From Straminergon stramineum (lineage: Eukaryota > Streptophyta > Bryopsida > Hypnales > Calliergonaceae), in the NCBI GenBank assembly GCA_963920665.1, contig OY987266.1, forward strand, positions 14,203,001 through 14,267,000: a stretch of 64,000 bases of DNA. The letters run 5' to 3'. A model generated the notes under the pieces. The model did no database searches. It had not been told where the DNA came from and saw only the letters and a list, made by a program, of their open reading frames with translations. This document shows positions 35,266 through 47,212 of this stretch, one piece after another. The translations under genes were made by a program, and so were the position numbers. How positions within the stretch are numbered: the first letter of the stretch is position 1; each line of letters begins with the position of its first letter.

Positions 35266-36707
35266 ATGAATTTTTGATCTGATTTTTTCTCCTAGATCTA
35301 GTGTATTAGAGGCTCATTTCCAAGAGCCCTCAACACTAGAATATCAACATTTGCAATGCACCTCCTTGCACAAAATCTTGAATAGAAAAATCATGATCCT
35401 TCATTTTCATAAGTGGATTTTTGATGTTAAAACTAGACTCAAAAAGAATGTGTACTAAAAAAATCTACCCAAATTAGTAACTTGTTAAGGTTTTATTTAA
35501 ATTCAAAGTATTGTTGACACCAAAATTTGGTGCCCTGGGCATTTTGAGGCTAGTAGGCTTTCGATGTCTAAATCTTTTTCTGGATTTCAGCAAAAAATTT
35601 GCTTATATCTTTACAAATATGAGAAAAAATAAAATAAAATAATGACTCACGGTAGTTATTGCAAACATGTACCAAGCTCAGAGAGCTCATACCCATCTCA
35701 AAGGTAGAGTAAGAAAAACTTGTTGAATTTGACTGAAGTGACTTGATTCAATGATGAAAAACCACGCACAGTTTTTCATTGTGACTCCCTTGTTACGTCC
35801 ATTAGCCCTTAAAGAACTGTTTTTTAAAAGAAATTGTCAAAAATTGTCATTTTTTAGTGCATTGTCCACAATTGAAAATAAAAATATTTTTTAAAACTTC
35901 AATCATACAAAAGTGTAGTAGATTAATATGAGAAGATGTTGGAAAATTTTTAGCCTATTTCACATCATAGATTGAAAGATTATAACATTTGAAGTAAAAA
36001 TTAAAAAATAAATAAATGAAATAAAAAATTTTGCATCATGGGATCAACAGACTTTGAACCTCTTGGAGAAAGATTTTTGATCTCGATGAATTTGAGTCTC
36101 TCCACCATTGAGTTTTGAATCTTGTTAGGTTCACTCATGAAAAGTTTCAAAAACAAATATAGATTCTAGCTTACACTAAAAAACCCTTGCAATGTAAAAG
36201 ATACAAATGTATTGCCTTACAACTTCTTGTGCAATGAGGAAATTTTTTATTTGAAATTCAAACACTAAAAATTTAGAGACAAATATTTGGAACATGTAGG
36301 GAAATTTTCAAGAACTTTGAGTTCACACATTATAAGATAATAGGGCTTGAAGTTAAAAGAAAATATGTTTTTCTCAAAACTTCCTTGACATAGCCGACAA
36401 AGTTTGATTCCTCTTAGAATTTAATTTGAGAACTAATTTATTTTGCAAATTACAACATTTTTTTAATTACAAACATGACAAATTTCAGAAGTCAATGAGA
36501 GTTTTAGCAAAAGATGCCTAAATTGCCAGATTTTTTTCAAGCAACAAAACTTTAGATCCAGGCATCCAATCCATTTTTTTAAAACTCCCATAAAGGGGGT
36601 AAATGTTCCCATCTTGTATCAAAATTTCGAAAATATGCATTAAAAATTTACTTCATATTATCCTACACAAGTTTTCAAGTGTTTATTGAACTACAAACAC
36701 TTGGTCT
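35266..36707. other. non-coding AT-rich DNA
   Basis: A degenerate element start TTAGCCCTTAAAGAACTG is seen near 35807, but I could not pair it with an end. No gene seen. Confidence 0.4.
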
Positions 36708-36711
36708 TTAA

Positions 36712-37303
36712 CCCTTAAGTGCTTTGACGTCCACTTTCTAGACAATGAACAAATTGAAAATCAAGTTTCATCCTCAATATTGCTTGGATGAAAGTCATTA
36801 TAATTTGTGAAGATACATTATCATGTTGCTATACTATCTAATGGTTGAATTTGGTATTACTAGAGTACATACATATTTTTCTAAAATCACAAATGTGCAA
36901 GTATGTCAAATGGTTGACCAAGCCAAAATTGCATTGACTCTAGTTCAAAATTGGATTTGCAAAAATAAGGTCATAGATGTAAAGAAGAGAAAAATTAAAA
37001 AAACAAAATGTGTCAAGAGAACCTCATTTCAAATCCATTCCAACAAATTTTACTCAAAAAATAATAATACTTTACTTGTAATCAAATTTTAAAGGAATTT
37101 TGAAATTTTCCTTTCAAAATTTATTAAAAAATGTTGGTGATAGCATTCATTTGGTGAATCTAACCATATGGATGGAATCTATAATTGAAAATCAACAACT
37201 ATTTTTTTTATACATGAATTTCAGAAATATGCTTCCAAGTAGAAATTTATAATCATTTTTCTCAAATCATCAATTGTGTAGAAGACTCTAGACGTTTAGG
37301 GGG
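36712..37303. mobile_element. TTAA-type element (592 bp)
   Basis: Left TTAA at 36708-36711 then CCCTTAAGTGC. The right end has complement CCCCCTAAACGTC next to TAAA (37304-37307), a mutated TTAA. It is a sibling, inverted, of the insert at 17828-18393. The 89-codon plus frame within it has no recognisable motif. Confidence 0.7.
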
Positions 37304-37399
37304 TAAAGGATTAATTTCATTAAATTGGTTACAAAAAGGTAATCTTTCAAAGAGGCTAAAGTATGCACACCTTTCCTTGTCACTAATTACAATTAAGCA

Positions 37400-37491
37400 T
37401 TAATAATAATAATAATAATAATAATAGTAATAATAATAATAATAGTAATAATAATAATATTATTATTATTATCATCATCATCATCATCATA
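37400..37491. repeat. compound trinucleotide microsatellite
   Basis: (TAA)n passing into (TTA)n and then (TCA)n. The first two halves are mutually complementary and could fold back. Confidence 0.95.
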
Positions 37492-38344
37492 TATGTTTTA
37501 TTTTTACTTCGATCTTATTGGTCAATGAAAGAAGATTCCAATACCTTATGCAAAGGTCTAATTTGGCACTCAAGTGTTGAAATTGAATTTCTACATCAAA
37601 TTCTTAGAGGGCCACATCACTTCACACCATTTACAAGATGACTTGTGACACTTTTTTTTACACTGAATAGGGGTATTAAGGGGACCAAAAAATTAAAGGG
37701 ATTGATTCTAGAAAACTGTAAATGTTTGAAACAAGATGTACATTCCCTGGACACTCCAAGAACTACTGATGTACAATAAAGGTGGATATTTATTTAGTGC
37801 GGACTGTCGAGTAATTAGTATGGGTCCCCTTGATACCCCTATTCAATGTAGATGACTTCAATTATGCCGAATCTGACCTTTGCATACAGTACACTTTAGC
37901 ATGCATTATTTTGTACATCTTGTGTAATCAATGTCTCAATTTGTGTGATGCTTTTTGGTCCAAATATACAGGTGTCTCATTTCAGTTTGAGGAATGTTGA
38001 TGAATGTGGGTTTACATAACTTACTTTCTTGGAGGTTTTCATACACATATTCAAACAGAAAACAAGTATCATAAGCTTAAGTTTCCATTGCAATCCGTCA
38101 GTTGCAGTATTTGGTAAATTTGGTGCAAATGAAAAATCATCAGTCGAAGTTAAGTTTTGCCTGAACCCAAAAGGTTGGGCTGGGCCCATGGGAGCGCAAG
38201 TTTGTTGGCTTGCTTTTTCTTAGATTCCGGCATTTGGCAGTTTTCCTGTCTGGCTTGCAGATTTATAAGTTATTCGGGGAGCTGGAATGGAGCTTCAAAT
38301 GTGGACTGGTGACTTAACTTAGTTGGATGCTCTGTTGAACTGTA
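37492..38344. other. non-coding, one short GC-richer island
   Basis: 37980-38260 is GC-richer, with 60-70 codon frames on both strands and no recognised motif. It may be a relic exon. Nothing further can be supported. Confidence 0.3.
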
Positions 38345-38348
38345 TTAA

Positions 38349-38580
38349 CCCTTGAACGCTGGGCTGGTGACCATGGAAATCAGCCATTTTGGAACCGTGT
38401 GACATCATCCACTTTAGAAAAAACAGAAATATTCATTGGGAGTCAAACTACTCTAGAAGATCTTCCCTTTCCACCTCTAATTCAGAGGATGAATATTTGC
38501 AATTCTATCCTAAATAGGAGAATTCTTTGTCATTCATCGGACAATAATTGTTCCCCACATGAGCATCCGTAATCCACAGT
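38349..38580 (+). mobile_element. PB-B family TTAA MITE, copy 2
   Basis: TTAA at 38345-38348, then CCCTTGAACGCTGGGCTGGT. The body matches the siblings (GAACCGTGTGACATCATCCA). The right end is not sharply defined. Confidence 0.7.
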
Positions 38581-38619
38581 AATGGCAATTGAGCACATTA
38601 TTTAATACACTTTTCTTAA

Positions 38620-38848
38620 CCCTGTAAAGACGGGTTGGTCACCGTGGAGATCTTCTTTTTTGAAACAATGTGAATCATCTAACTTACTTTTTAAAACCTG
38701 AAAGTAATCATTGAAGGTCATACTTCTATGTAAGACCTCCTCCCATTTGCACAAAATTCCAAGGATGAACAACAGCACTTCTGTCTCACGTGTGAGAGTT
38801 CTTTGAGAGATCTATAGGACCATTCTAGTCAGCAACGTCTTTATTGGG
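38620..38848 (+). mobile_element. PB-B family TTAA MITE, copy 3
   Basis: TTAA at 38616-38619. It starts CCCTGTAAAGACGGGTTGGT and ends CGTCTTTATTGGG against TTGA (38849-38852), which is also the left flank of the next copy. 229 bp. Confidence 0.8.
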
Positions 38849-38852
38849 TTGA

Positions 38853-39070
38853 CCCTTAAACAAAGGGCTAGTGACCATGGAAATCATCTTTTTTGGAACC
38901 TTGTGACGTCCCCTATTTTTTTTAAAACAAAAATATTCATTGAAAGTCAAACTAGTGTGTGCAAGATCTCTCCTTTTGGCACAAAATTTCAAGGATAAAC
39001 AATTGCACCTTTGTCCTACATGGGAAGATTCTTTGTCATCCATCAAACAAAGAACATCATTGTGTCAAGG
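38853..39070 (+). mobile_element. PB-B family TTAA MITE, copy 4
   Basis: Starts CCCTTAAACAAAGGGCTAGT directly after the shared TTGA, and ends before the TTAA at 39071-39074, which in turn opens the next element. 218 bp. Confidence 0.8.
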
Positions 39071-39074
39071 TTAA

Positions 39075-39507
39075 CCCTTGAAAGGCCTTTTGGAGTCCCT
39101 CTAACTTATAGGACCTGTACTTAGCCTATATTTATAACTTTTCAATTGTGTTACATTATTATAGGTAGAACCTCTCATAGTGTATAGTTACTATGTTAGT
39201 GCATAATACGTAGAAGAGAGGTTTGTGGATGGGCCCAATTTCAATGATTGTTTTTTTTGGAAAGTAACATTATAGTTAGATGCTATGTTAGTTAGTGGCC
39301 ATTAATGCACATCTACAATAGCATAAACCTCTCTTAGTGCATAGTCTTGACACTATGCACTAAGAGAGGTTCTACCTATACTTTCGTACTATCATGATTG
39401 TTCATTTACTTTGTATTGAAAAGTATTTAGTCCATGTTTTTATAATCAAATACCATTAAATTCATAATATACTATACAACCTCAAGGGCTTTCAAGCTCT
39501 TCAAGGG
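39075..39507. mobile_element. TTAA-type element (433 bp)
   Basis: Flanked by TTAA (39071-39074, 39508-39511). Ends CCCTTGAAAGGCC and the complement CCCTTGAAGAGC. It has internal inverted stretches (GGTAGAACCTCTCATAGTG near 39163; CACTAAGAGAGGTTCTACC near 39357). Non-coding. Confidence 0.88.
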
Positions 39508-39511
39508 TTAA

Positions 39512-40740
39512 CCATTCATCCTTTAGGATGGATGCATGATCCTTTTCTTTGCTTGCTTCCATTTTGCAAATAAACATGAATGAATTACTTTTATATTTCT
39601 TTTGCAAAAATGAAATACCATGTCTTCTATCAGTGCTAAAAAATTCCCTTATTTTGGTGAAAATTTGAATTCATCATGAATTTTTTATGGAAAAAGTGAA
39701 AAAAATTGATAACAAATTCAAAAAATGCTCCAAAAATCTAAAATTTTCAACATGGACATATTTTGAAGTATACAACATTATTGTATAAAACAAAGTTACT
39801 TCAAATGCAACTTTGAGATTCCCCCGAGGCTGACAACTGAGTTAAAAATGCAAAGTTGTTTTCTACAACATAAGGTAGATACACCCAAAAGTGCCAAAAG
39901 TTGGTATTGTGCATTGTTATTATTATTGGGCTGATCAGATATTTATATTTCCTTGTTGGCAAGAGAAAGGAAGTTCCAATGCACCAAAGAACACCTCATT
40001 TGGATATTATATGCAAAAGTTATTCACAGTCAAAATCTGTTTCTAAAAGCGCTCTATGCAAATAGGTACATAACTGAATTTAGGAATGTTCATCTGCTGT
40101 AGATGGCACTTTTAGACACAGGGCAATTTTGGGAGTACCCACCATATTAGAATTGAAAAGCGAGGCAACATTCAAAGACTGAATTGTGCCCTTAGCTGAA
40201 AATATAGTCCACAAAAGAAGAAACTAATTGAAATGCAATGCAAGTTCAGTGAAACATACCAAGGCATTGGCAACTTTTTGTCCATCTTCCCACAATCTTT
40301 TTCTTGGTCATGCCACCAAACCTTATGCAGGAAGTATTTGATTGGTAAAAAGAACTGAATGCTGCCTCTCCTTCCATGCACCTCACTTCCCCTCTCAAAA
40401 GATGTGCAACCTGACGTTTGAAGAGATATCTGTAGTTCACTACCTTCAGAACTTGAGGCTGGCAAATTACCTCTAGGCACAAGCAATGCCACCAAAGATT
40501 CTTTGTGTAAGCAAAGGAGGGTTTTTTTGTTGAAACAAATGGACAATTTTCATTGATAAGGGAAACATTAAAGTAGAACCACCCATTATCAGCCAGGCTC
40601 CATGGATAATATATAGGTAATGGGAAATTCAACAGAGAGATGACTGATATCTACCCATTAGATTTTTGGTTTCCAACTATCTTATAGCTGTCATTGTTAT
40701 GACACATGTACTTCATTTTGAGAGCTAAATTAGTCTTTAA
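39512..40740. other. non-coding repeat mosaic
   Basis: 39950-40140 matches 23030-23220, and 40572-40740 matches 28806-28974. Minus-strand frames of 124-128 codons at 40172-40632 overlap this repeat and carry no recognised domain, so I do not call a gene. Confidence 0.5.
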
Positions 40741-43700
40741 GGGAGCTGACCGCATTCCGATCACCCCCCCCCATTTCCACCCTGTAGACTACAATTCTTC
40801 CTGATCATGTAGTCAAGAGTGGTGATTAACTCTAAAATGCCGGATTGATGACCGTGGAGAGAAAGTGAGAGTTGGGCCTAAAGCCGTGGGGTTGCAAAGA
40901 ATGGATTTTCTTGATTCTTTGTAGAGGCAATGGGTGACAATGAATTTGGGATTCTCAATTCATGTCTCTGAAGATCCCGGAAAACAACAGAAGTAAACAA
41001 GACCAGGCAGACTCATCACTCCAAGACACAATTGAAGACAAGCTATCTGTTTTTCTAAAAAGGGTAGATGCATTCCAATAGGGAAAATAATTGCTCGTTC
41101 ATTGGCACAGAATTTGAGAGGATGGATTCATAAATGCAAGCAGCTAAGTAGTAGTCACATGAGCTCCGATCTAGCAGTTTCACGAGAATCTTGTCGCAAT
41201 ATAGTTGACATTGAATTCGGAGTTCAGGAATGCGCACTGTTAGGGCAGCAGAAATACACGGCCCCGACATGAAATTCTCCGGCTCACCGGTTCCTACCCT
41301 GCTCCTCCATTGTTACAAAGATTTGTGAACGTGTTTGGAATAGCATCGCGCTTTTGTTGAGGTAATCCTTGCATATAAGTAAGATACCCCTAAGCACCCT
41401 AAATATTCATAAATCTACCCTCAAAAACCCCCTTTTCCCCAAATCCTTACCCTATGATTCCCTCAATACCCTAGAAATTGCCATACCTAACTTTGATCTA
41501 CTACAAAATATGGACAGTAGCTTTAAACATCTTGAGAATTTGTTACAATGTAGATCAACTACCCAAAAGATCACATACCAAGTTTCAACTCAATCCAAGA
41601 TACCGTCCAACTTTGGTGGACATTTTACTACTACTGACTTTCCAACCCTTCACTGCTTTTATACCCCCGGTTGTGTTTTATGCACAACTCATAGATCTAG
41701 AGTCTCTTGAAGCTAAAACTTTGACAAAAAGGAGTAGATAAGATAAAGAAAGTACCCTCCAAGTTTCATTGCCAAAACATAAAATGCCAAAAAAATACAC
41801 GCTCCTCAATACGCCCTCCTTGGCTGCCTTGAAATTCAAACCTCTCCACTTCAAACCCTCATAACTTTCTGTCCATAATAGATTTAGATCTGAAACTTGG
41901 CCTCATTGAGTATCAACTCTCTAAAAACTCAGATCTAAAATTTTGAATTCATCCAACACTTTTACCAAATGCAACACAAAAGTCCCTCAAATCAATACTT
42001 TACTTCAAATAAATCTTCACAACAAACAACTCTCCATCCTCAAGTCCACCCCTCCCCTCCTCCTACTCAAAACAAGAAAATAAAGACAAAAGAAGGAGCA
42101 AAGGACCAGCCCTTGCCTTAAGTACCCTCCACAAACCCCGACAGCTAGCCGTCAGCTAACCCTAACCCTAACCCCACTACCCTAATGTGAACTACTAACA
42201 AACCGGTTATCAACCGGCAATTAAACAGTCAACAACAAAACCTTCTTACACTCTAACACCTCCCAACACACAATACTAACAACAAACAACTTATAACACT
42301 AACAACACAAAAGATGCCCAACACTAACAACATTTTTGAAACTAATGAAGATGTCAACTTCAAATACTAGACGGCCCACATCATGACACCATTCTACCAC
42401 CTCAAAGCTCCAAGACAAACGCTTTCAATAGGAATAGTGTCAGACGGGCAACAACCAACGATTGTCATGACCCTCATCACAAGGTGTGCCCGTGCCACCT
42501 TGGTGAGCAAGGGGGACATTGGAGGTGACTCCCCAAGCCTTGCAAGAGATGAAGTGAAGGGGACTAGGAGTCATGAGCGATCAGAGCGCATTAGAGCTCT
42601 GATCCGGACGAATTTGGGGGCGTGTGATACATGCTTGGAAAGGTCTCAAGGAGACGCTTCTAGCCGTCCAAAGAACGCATGATTTGGACTTGTGAGTCAA
42701 AAGTTATGAGCGTTCAAAGGTGGGGGTGTCCTGGTGGCGCCGGGACACTTAAGGGCTAGGAGGGAGGGGTTCATGAGGAATCCCTCCATGAAATATGTCA
42801 TGTAGCATATCCTTGGAAAGATAAGAATACAAGTATTCTAAATTGACAAGCATTACGAGGTTCTAAATTAAGAGCCTCAAGTTATGGCCAAGAGAAGCGC
42901 CATGGTGAAGGCGTGACGCCTCTTTCAGTGGACCCGAATCTTTGGAGGGAGATAACTTTGTGAGTACTTGTCCAAATGGGGCAAGTGAGTAGTCCATCGG
43001 CATCTACTCGTCGAGTAGATGTCGAAAATGGGCTCGCATGTGAGATTTGGATCCCGGAACGCAAAGTTATGCCGGGTGGAAGATCGGGAGTCCCAAACTA
43101 GGGCGAATCGGGAGAAATGGGGTGGTCTTCCAAAACCAAAGTGGTTTTGGGAGTTGTCCTTGACATACAAGGGGGGGGGTCTGCTGAATCCCACAGAGAG
43201 TACTATAGGAGGGGTTGGTCTCACTCCTCACTCCCTCTTGAGCCTTGGTGAGTCCCGGTGACTTAAGGTTGGTGGTGTGGGGTCACCACCACTCCAAAGC
43301 ACCATGGGACACATGTGGATGTCCCGTGGCACCGGTTGGGTGGAGTCTCACTCCTTGCTAGGCTATCTGAAGGTGTCCCGAATGGTGAGTCCCGATTAGT
43401 GACAAAGTGGAAAGTAGCAAATACACAATGAGCCTATTATGGAGTTGGGGTGACACTCAAGGGCGGTTAGGACCATGGTGAGTAGTACCACCATGGGTCC
43501 TTGCACAATAAGATGGAAGTCCCGCCCCATGTTACCAAGGAACATGCCCCGGTATCATGATGGGTGTGTGTGTGCTAGTAGTCCCGGTGACTGGGACTTA
43601 GCACAAAGAGTTGGAATGGGAGACTAACATTGGATGTGCGTGGCTTGTGCAGTGTTAGGAGAGCGTGACCCTTGGTGCCACTAAAGTATTAAGTGCTTGG

Positions 43701-44420
43701 AAAGCATTAGAAGGTGGACTTAAGGTGGTAAGTGTCACTAAGGGGCGCGACAACGATTGTCTTTCCCACCACCAAGAACTGCTTGTAGCATGATTTTCCA
43801 ACGTGTCTATCACTTAGATTTAGGAAATTCCACGACACATTTCTGTCTCAGGCAACTTTTGTAATTTTGAAATATTGTTCTACAGAGTGCATTCGGTCTC
43901 ACAATCTGACCGAAGAGAAGAGCATTCCATACCATTTTTGTGGCTAGAATCAATATTAGCTTGCATCAAAATACTTCGAAGCTACGTTCTCAAATCCTAG
44001 CAGCTCAAAAGGCGGCTAACAATATGCTCACTAAATTATTGGATGAAGTTTCCGTTCATTTTTTTAGCCTCATCGCCGAACTCTCATCCAAACGCCACAA
44101 AATGGTGTTGCCGGCGTTCCAGGGTTAATTGTGACACAGTTCCAAATGTAGTTGTGGCACATTATGATTGGCTACAAGACTGTCAATATTGCAACCAGCC
44201 CTTGGTTGGAAGTACATAAATTTATATGACCAATATGGATCAAACAGAATCTAAAGCTAAAAAATTCATAGTAATTACATTTTGAGAAATAAAATTATGA
44301 AAAAATATGGAATCCTTCCCAACTTTATTTCTGTACATAGGAAAATTTCCCCACTTGAGAATCCTAAGCTCCATATATGCGTAATTGCTTAAGTGATTGC
44401 AAATGGGTTGTATGCCTTAC
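40741..44420. mobile_element. 3.7 kb insertion, LTR-retroelement-like remnant
   Basis: Defined by comparison: the repeat continuous at 28806-29185 is split here, with 40741-44420 between its halves. A PB-B-like start lies at about 40829. C-rich DNA with CCCTAACCCTAACCC follows (near 42159). Then comes a GC-rich block (42380-43780) with the look of plant LTR/3' retroelement DNA: many GGTGAGTCCCGG-type phrases and a 99-codon frame ending CDTCLERSQGDASSRPKNA, which could be a polyprotein tail. I could not find LTR ends, a primer site or RT motifs. The insertion is well supported; its class is inference. Confidence 0.5.
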
Positions 44421-44640
44421 ATGAGTAGTGATGGAAGAATCTATGTGTTGGGGATGGGTGCATGCCAACTTTGGGCTTCTAAAATTCATAACAATTTGAA
44501 TTTCAGGAAAAAAAATTAGAAAAATTTGCCAACACCGATGATTTATATTGTTCTACATGGCAGAAAATTTACATTGCTTACACTGCTCCACATCATGCAT
44601 AGAATGCTTAAGTGGTTGGTAATGGTTGGTTCTACTATAC
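44421..44640. repeat. second half of the split repeat
   Basis: Matches 28975-29185 (ATGAGTAGTGATGGAAGAAT and onward). Confidence 0.8.
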
Positions 44641-46977
44641 TTCAAACCAAGAAACCAAGTCTCCTCAAAAAATTTATGGTTTTTAAATTATTGAAACAAA
44701 CAACAAAGGATTTTAGTAGTCATGCATTTGTTTTGCTTCTATACCTTACAATACCAACACTGCGACTTTGCTTTGAAAGTAAACCCTTCTATAGTCTTCA
44801 TGACTATAGCTCTCTCCTCTAACAAGAAAATTGTGACCAAAACAACATAAAATCAACGACTTTCTATTGTTCTAGGGACTAGCGGTTACAAATTGATTTA
44901 CTGAACAATTTGTTGAAAAAACATCGCCTAACTAAGGTACTGGAATCAAATCCTAGTGCCAACCAATTCACTGATGTGGTAGTTTGACTATGCTAACATG
45001 GCAATTTTACTTGTTTTTTTTTTTAATTTCCATTGTTTAAATCAACAATTCTAGAACAAAAGATTTCAGTGTTATTTTGCCCAAAACAACACAATGGAAA
45101 CAACAAACATGAGCAATGGTTTTCATTTTTTTTGGTCACAAATTTTCCTAGTAGTATATGTTTCACGAAAGATAACCCTAAGTGCAACGAATGATTCTCT
45201 TTAGAGATGGAACTCAATTGCCTAACCTTCTCTAAAGTGTTGCAAAGTCCAAACTAGGGAATTCCATTTCTTTGTCACCGGTCCCCAATGAAACAATCAA
45301 AATGGTTGTGAAGTCTTGCCAAAAACAGAGAAGAAAAGACTCCTTTATTGTGCTACCAAGGCAACAACAACCATAATGAAAAACAAGAAGGAAACCACAA
45401 AAAACAAAGGAGTAATCAAGAAGTTAGCAAGTCGGTTAGGAAGAAAAGAAATTGCTTTTAACACTTGTAACCTTTGCATCTACAATTCCAAGAGAATTGG
45501 GCAAATTTGCAAGGAAGATTAGAGTCTTAGATATCATGTAACCACTTAGTCAACTATGGTAGAGCTAGCTTGTATGCTACAAGAAGGAAGATTCTTCTAA
45601 ACTTCAACCTAAGTATCTAGGTATGTCATGTAAGGGTTAAACATAAGCTACTTCAATCAATCTTATTCAAAAGTAAAAGAGGATTTCAATGCATTTTAGC
45701 ATGTATTATTTGGATACAATATGAGAAAGTAAGATGTTTCAAAGGATAGATTGTAAGTGTTCTAAAATTTGACGCTATGCTCTTTAAGGCTCTCATATTT
45801 GATTGTGTACATCTTGTGTCATCAATAGCTAGGTTTTAATGTTGATGTTTGGTCCAAATATAGATGTTGCATTTGGGGCAATGATGCTTATGGGTGCACA
45901 TTGGTAAGCTAATTACACCTTTTGTGGACACTTTAATTTATTGTTAACTAAACTAATTGAGACACACCTAAGAGACTTATTCTTTTTTATTCTAAAATCT
46001 TGATGATATCATATTTTGTTGCACTTGTAGAAAGGAGATCTAGGGAGAAAACAAGGGAGAAAACCACAAGACAAGAGCATGGTGTCAAAGGCCCTCCATT
46101 TGAATTCAATACCTCCGCTCATTTTTGGGTGTTGGTGAATATTTTTGCATTGGTGGAGATACTCTAAGGAATTATGAAGTGGTAAGGTAGAGATCCCCAA
46201 GTTGCTACTTTTAGATTTGATAATATCTTATTGATAAATGTTTATTTAAAAAAAAATTGTTAGCAAATGAGAAAAGATTCAAAGACACAATAGAGATTGT
46301 GTTAGTTGAATATAATACACAAAGTTATTAAGATTCAAAGCTCATTAAGCTTAATAGATACATGATCTAAAGCCTATAGCTATACAATGTTTAGTAGGTG
46401 CTCTTCATCTTCTAGATCAATGTGTACATTTTGCATTATTAAATTTACAAGTTCAAATGTGTTACTTCAAGGAATGCAATAGTGTTGTTGAATTGGAAAC
46501 TCTACATGAAATTTGAAGTTCTCAATTCAACTAACTTTGTTGAACCCTTTGAGCTAGAAACTGTGAAACCCATATTTTAGGTTGAAAGTTTTTATTAGAT
46601 TAATTGACAATGTCAAATATGGTTGCCTCTACCTAGAGAGAATTAAGTCCTTAAGTCAACAAAAATCATTTTTTTTTCATTTTTATATTTTTGAGATACA
46701 CCAACTCTATCTCAATAAATTTGTGGTTCCTAGTGGGAAACTATTCAAAGTACCACAAATTGATTTTTAGATAGAAGGAGAAAATGGAAAAACATTTCAT
46801 TGATGAGAATCACAATGATAATAACAAACAACTACAATATGCCAAGAAAGACTCTTCCCATCCGCTCAAGACTTGGTCCCTTGGTCGATGTGTATTGTTT
46901 CCCCTATCAATGGAAATCGTCCATATGTTTCAAGGAAAAAAAAAGTTTTTCCCCTAAGACATTGATTTGCCTTTCAA
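44641..46977. other. AT-rich, no gene seen
   Basis: A GGG-TTAA motif at about 45639 (GTAAGGGTTAAAC) may be a lone TTAA-element end. Otherwise there is nothing I can support. Confidence 0.4.
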
Positions 46978-46981
46978 TTAA

Positions 46982-47208
46982 CCCTTAAGGGACGAACCAA
47001 TGACTGTAGAAATCATCCCTTTTGAAATTGTGTGACATCATCTACATTAAAAAAAAATCAAAAATACACATTGGAGGTCAAACTACTATAGAAGATCCCT
47101 CCTTTCCACACAAAATTCTAAGGATGAATAATTGCTTTTCTGTCCCACAAAGAAAGATACTCTGTCATCCATTGGACACTAAATGTCCGTGTCGACATTT
47201 ATGGGTTG
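46982..47208 (+). mobile_element. PB-B family TTAA MITE, copy 5
   Basis: TTAA at 46978-46981 and 47209-47212. It starts CCCTTAAGGGACGAACCAAT and ends CGACATTTATGGGTTG. 227 bp. It is the best uninterrupted reference copy of the family. Confidence 0.85.
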
Positions 47209-47212
47209 TTAA

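Noticed and set aside
40172..40632. Two overlapping minus frames of 124 and 128 codons
   Set aside because: They run through a dispersed repeat also present at 28.8 kb where the frames are not conserved, and no domain is visible.
42155..42180. Telomere-like CCCTAACCCTAACCC
   Set aside because: Only three or four units within a C-rich retroelement-like stretch, so it is neither a telomere nor a clear interstitial array.
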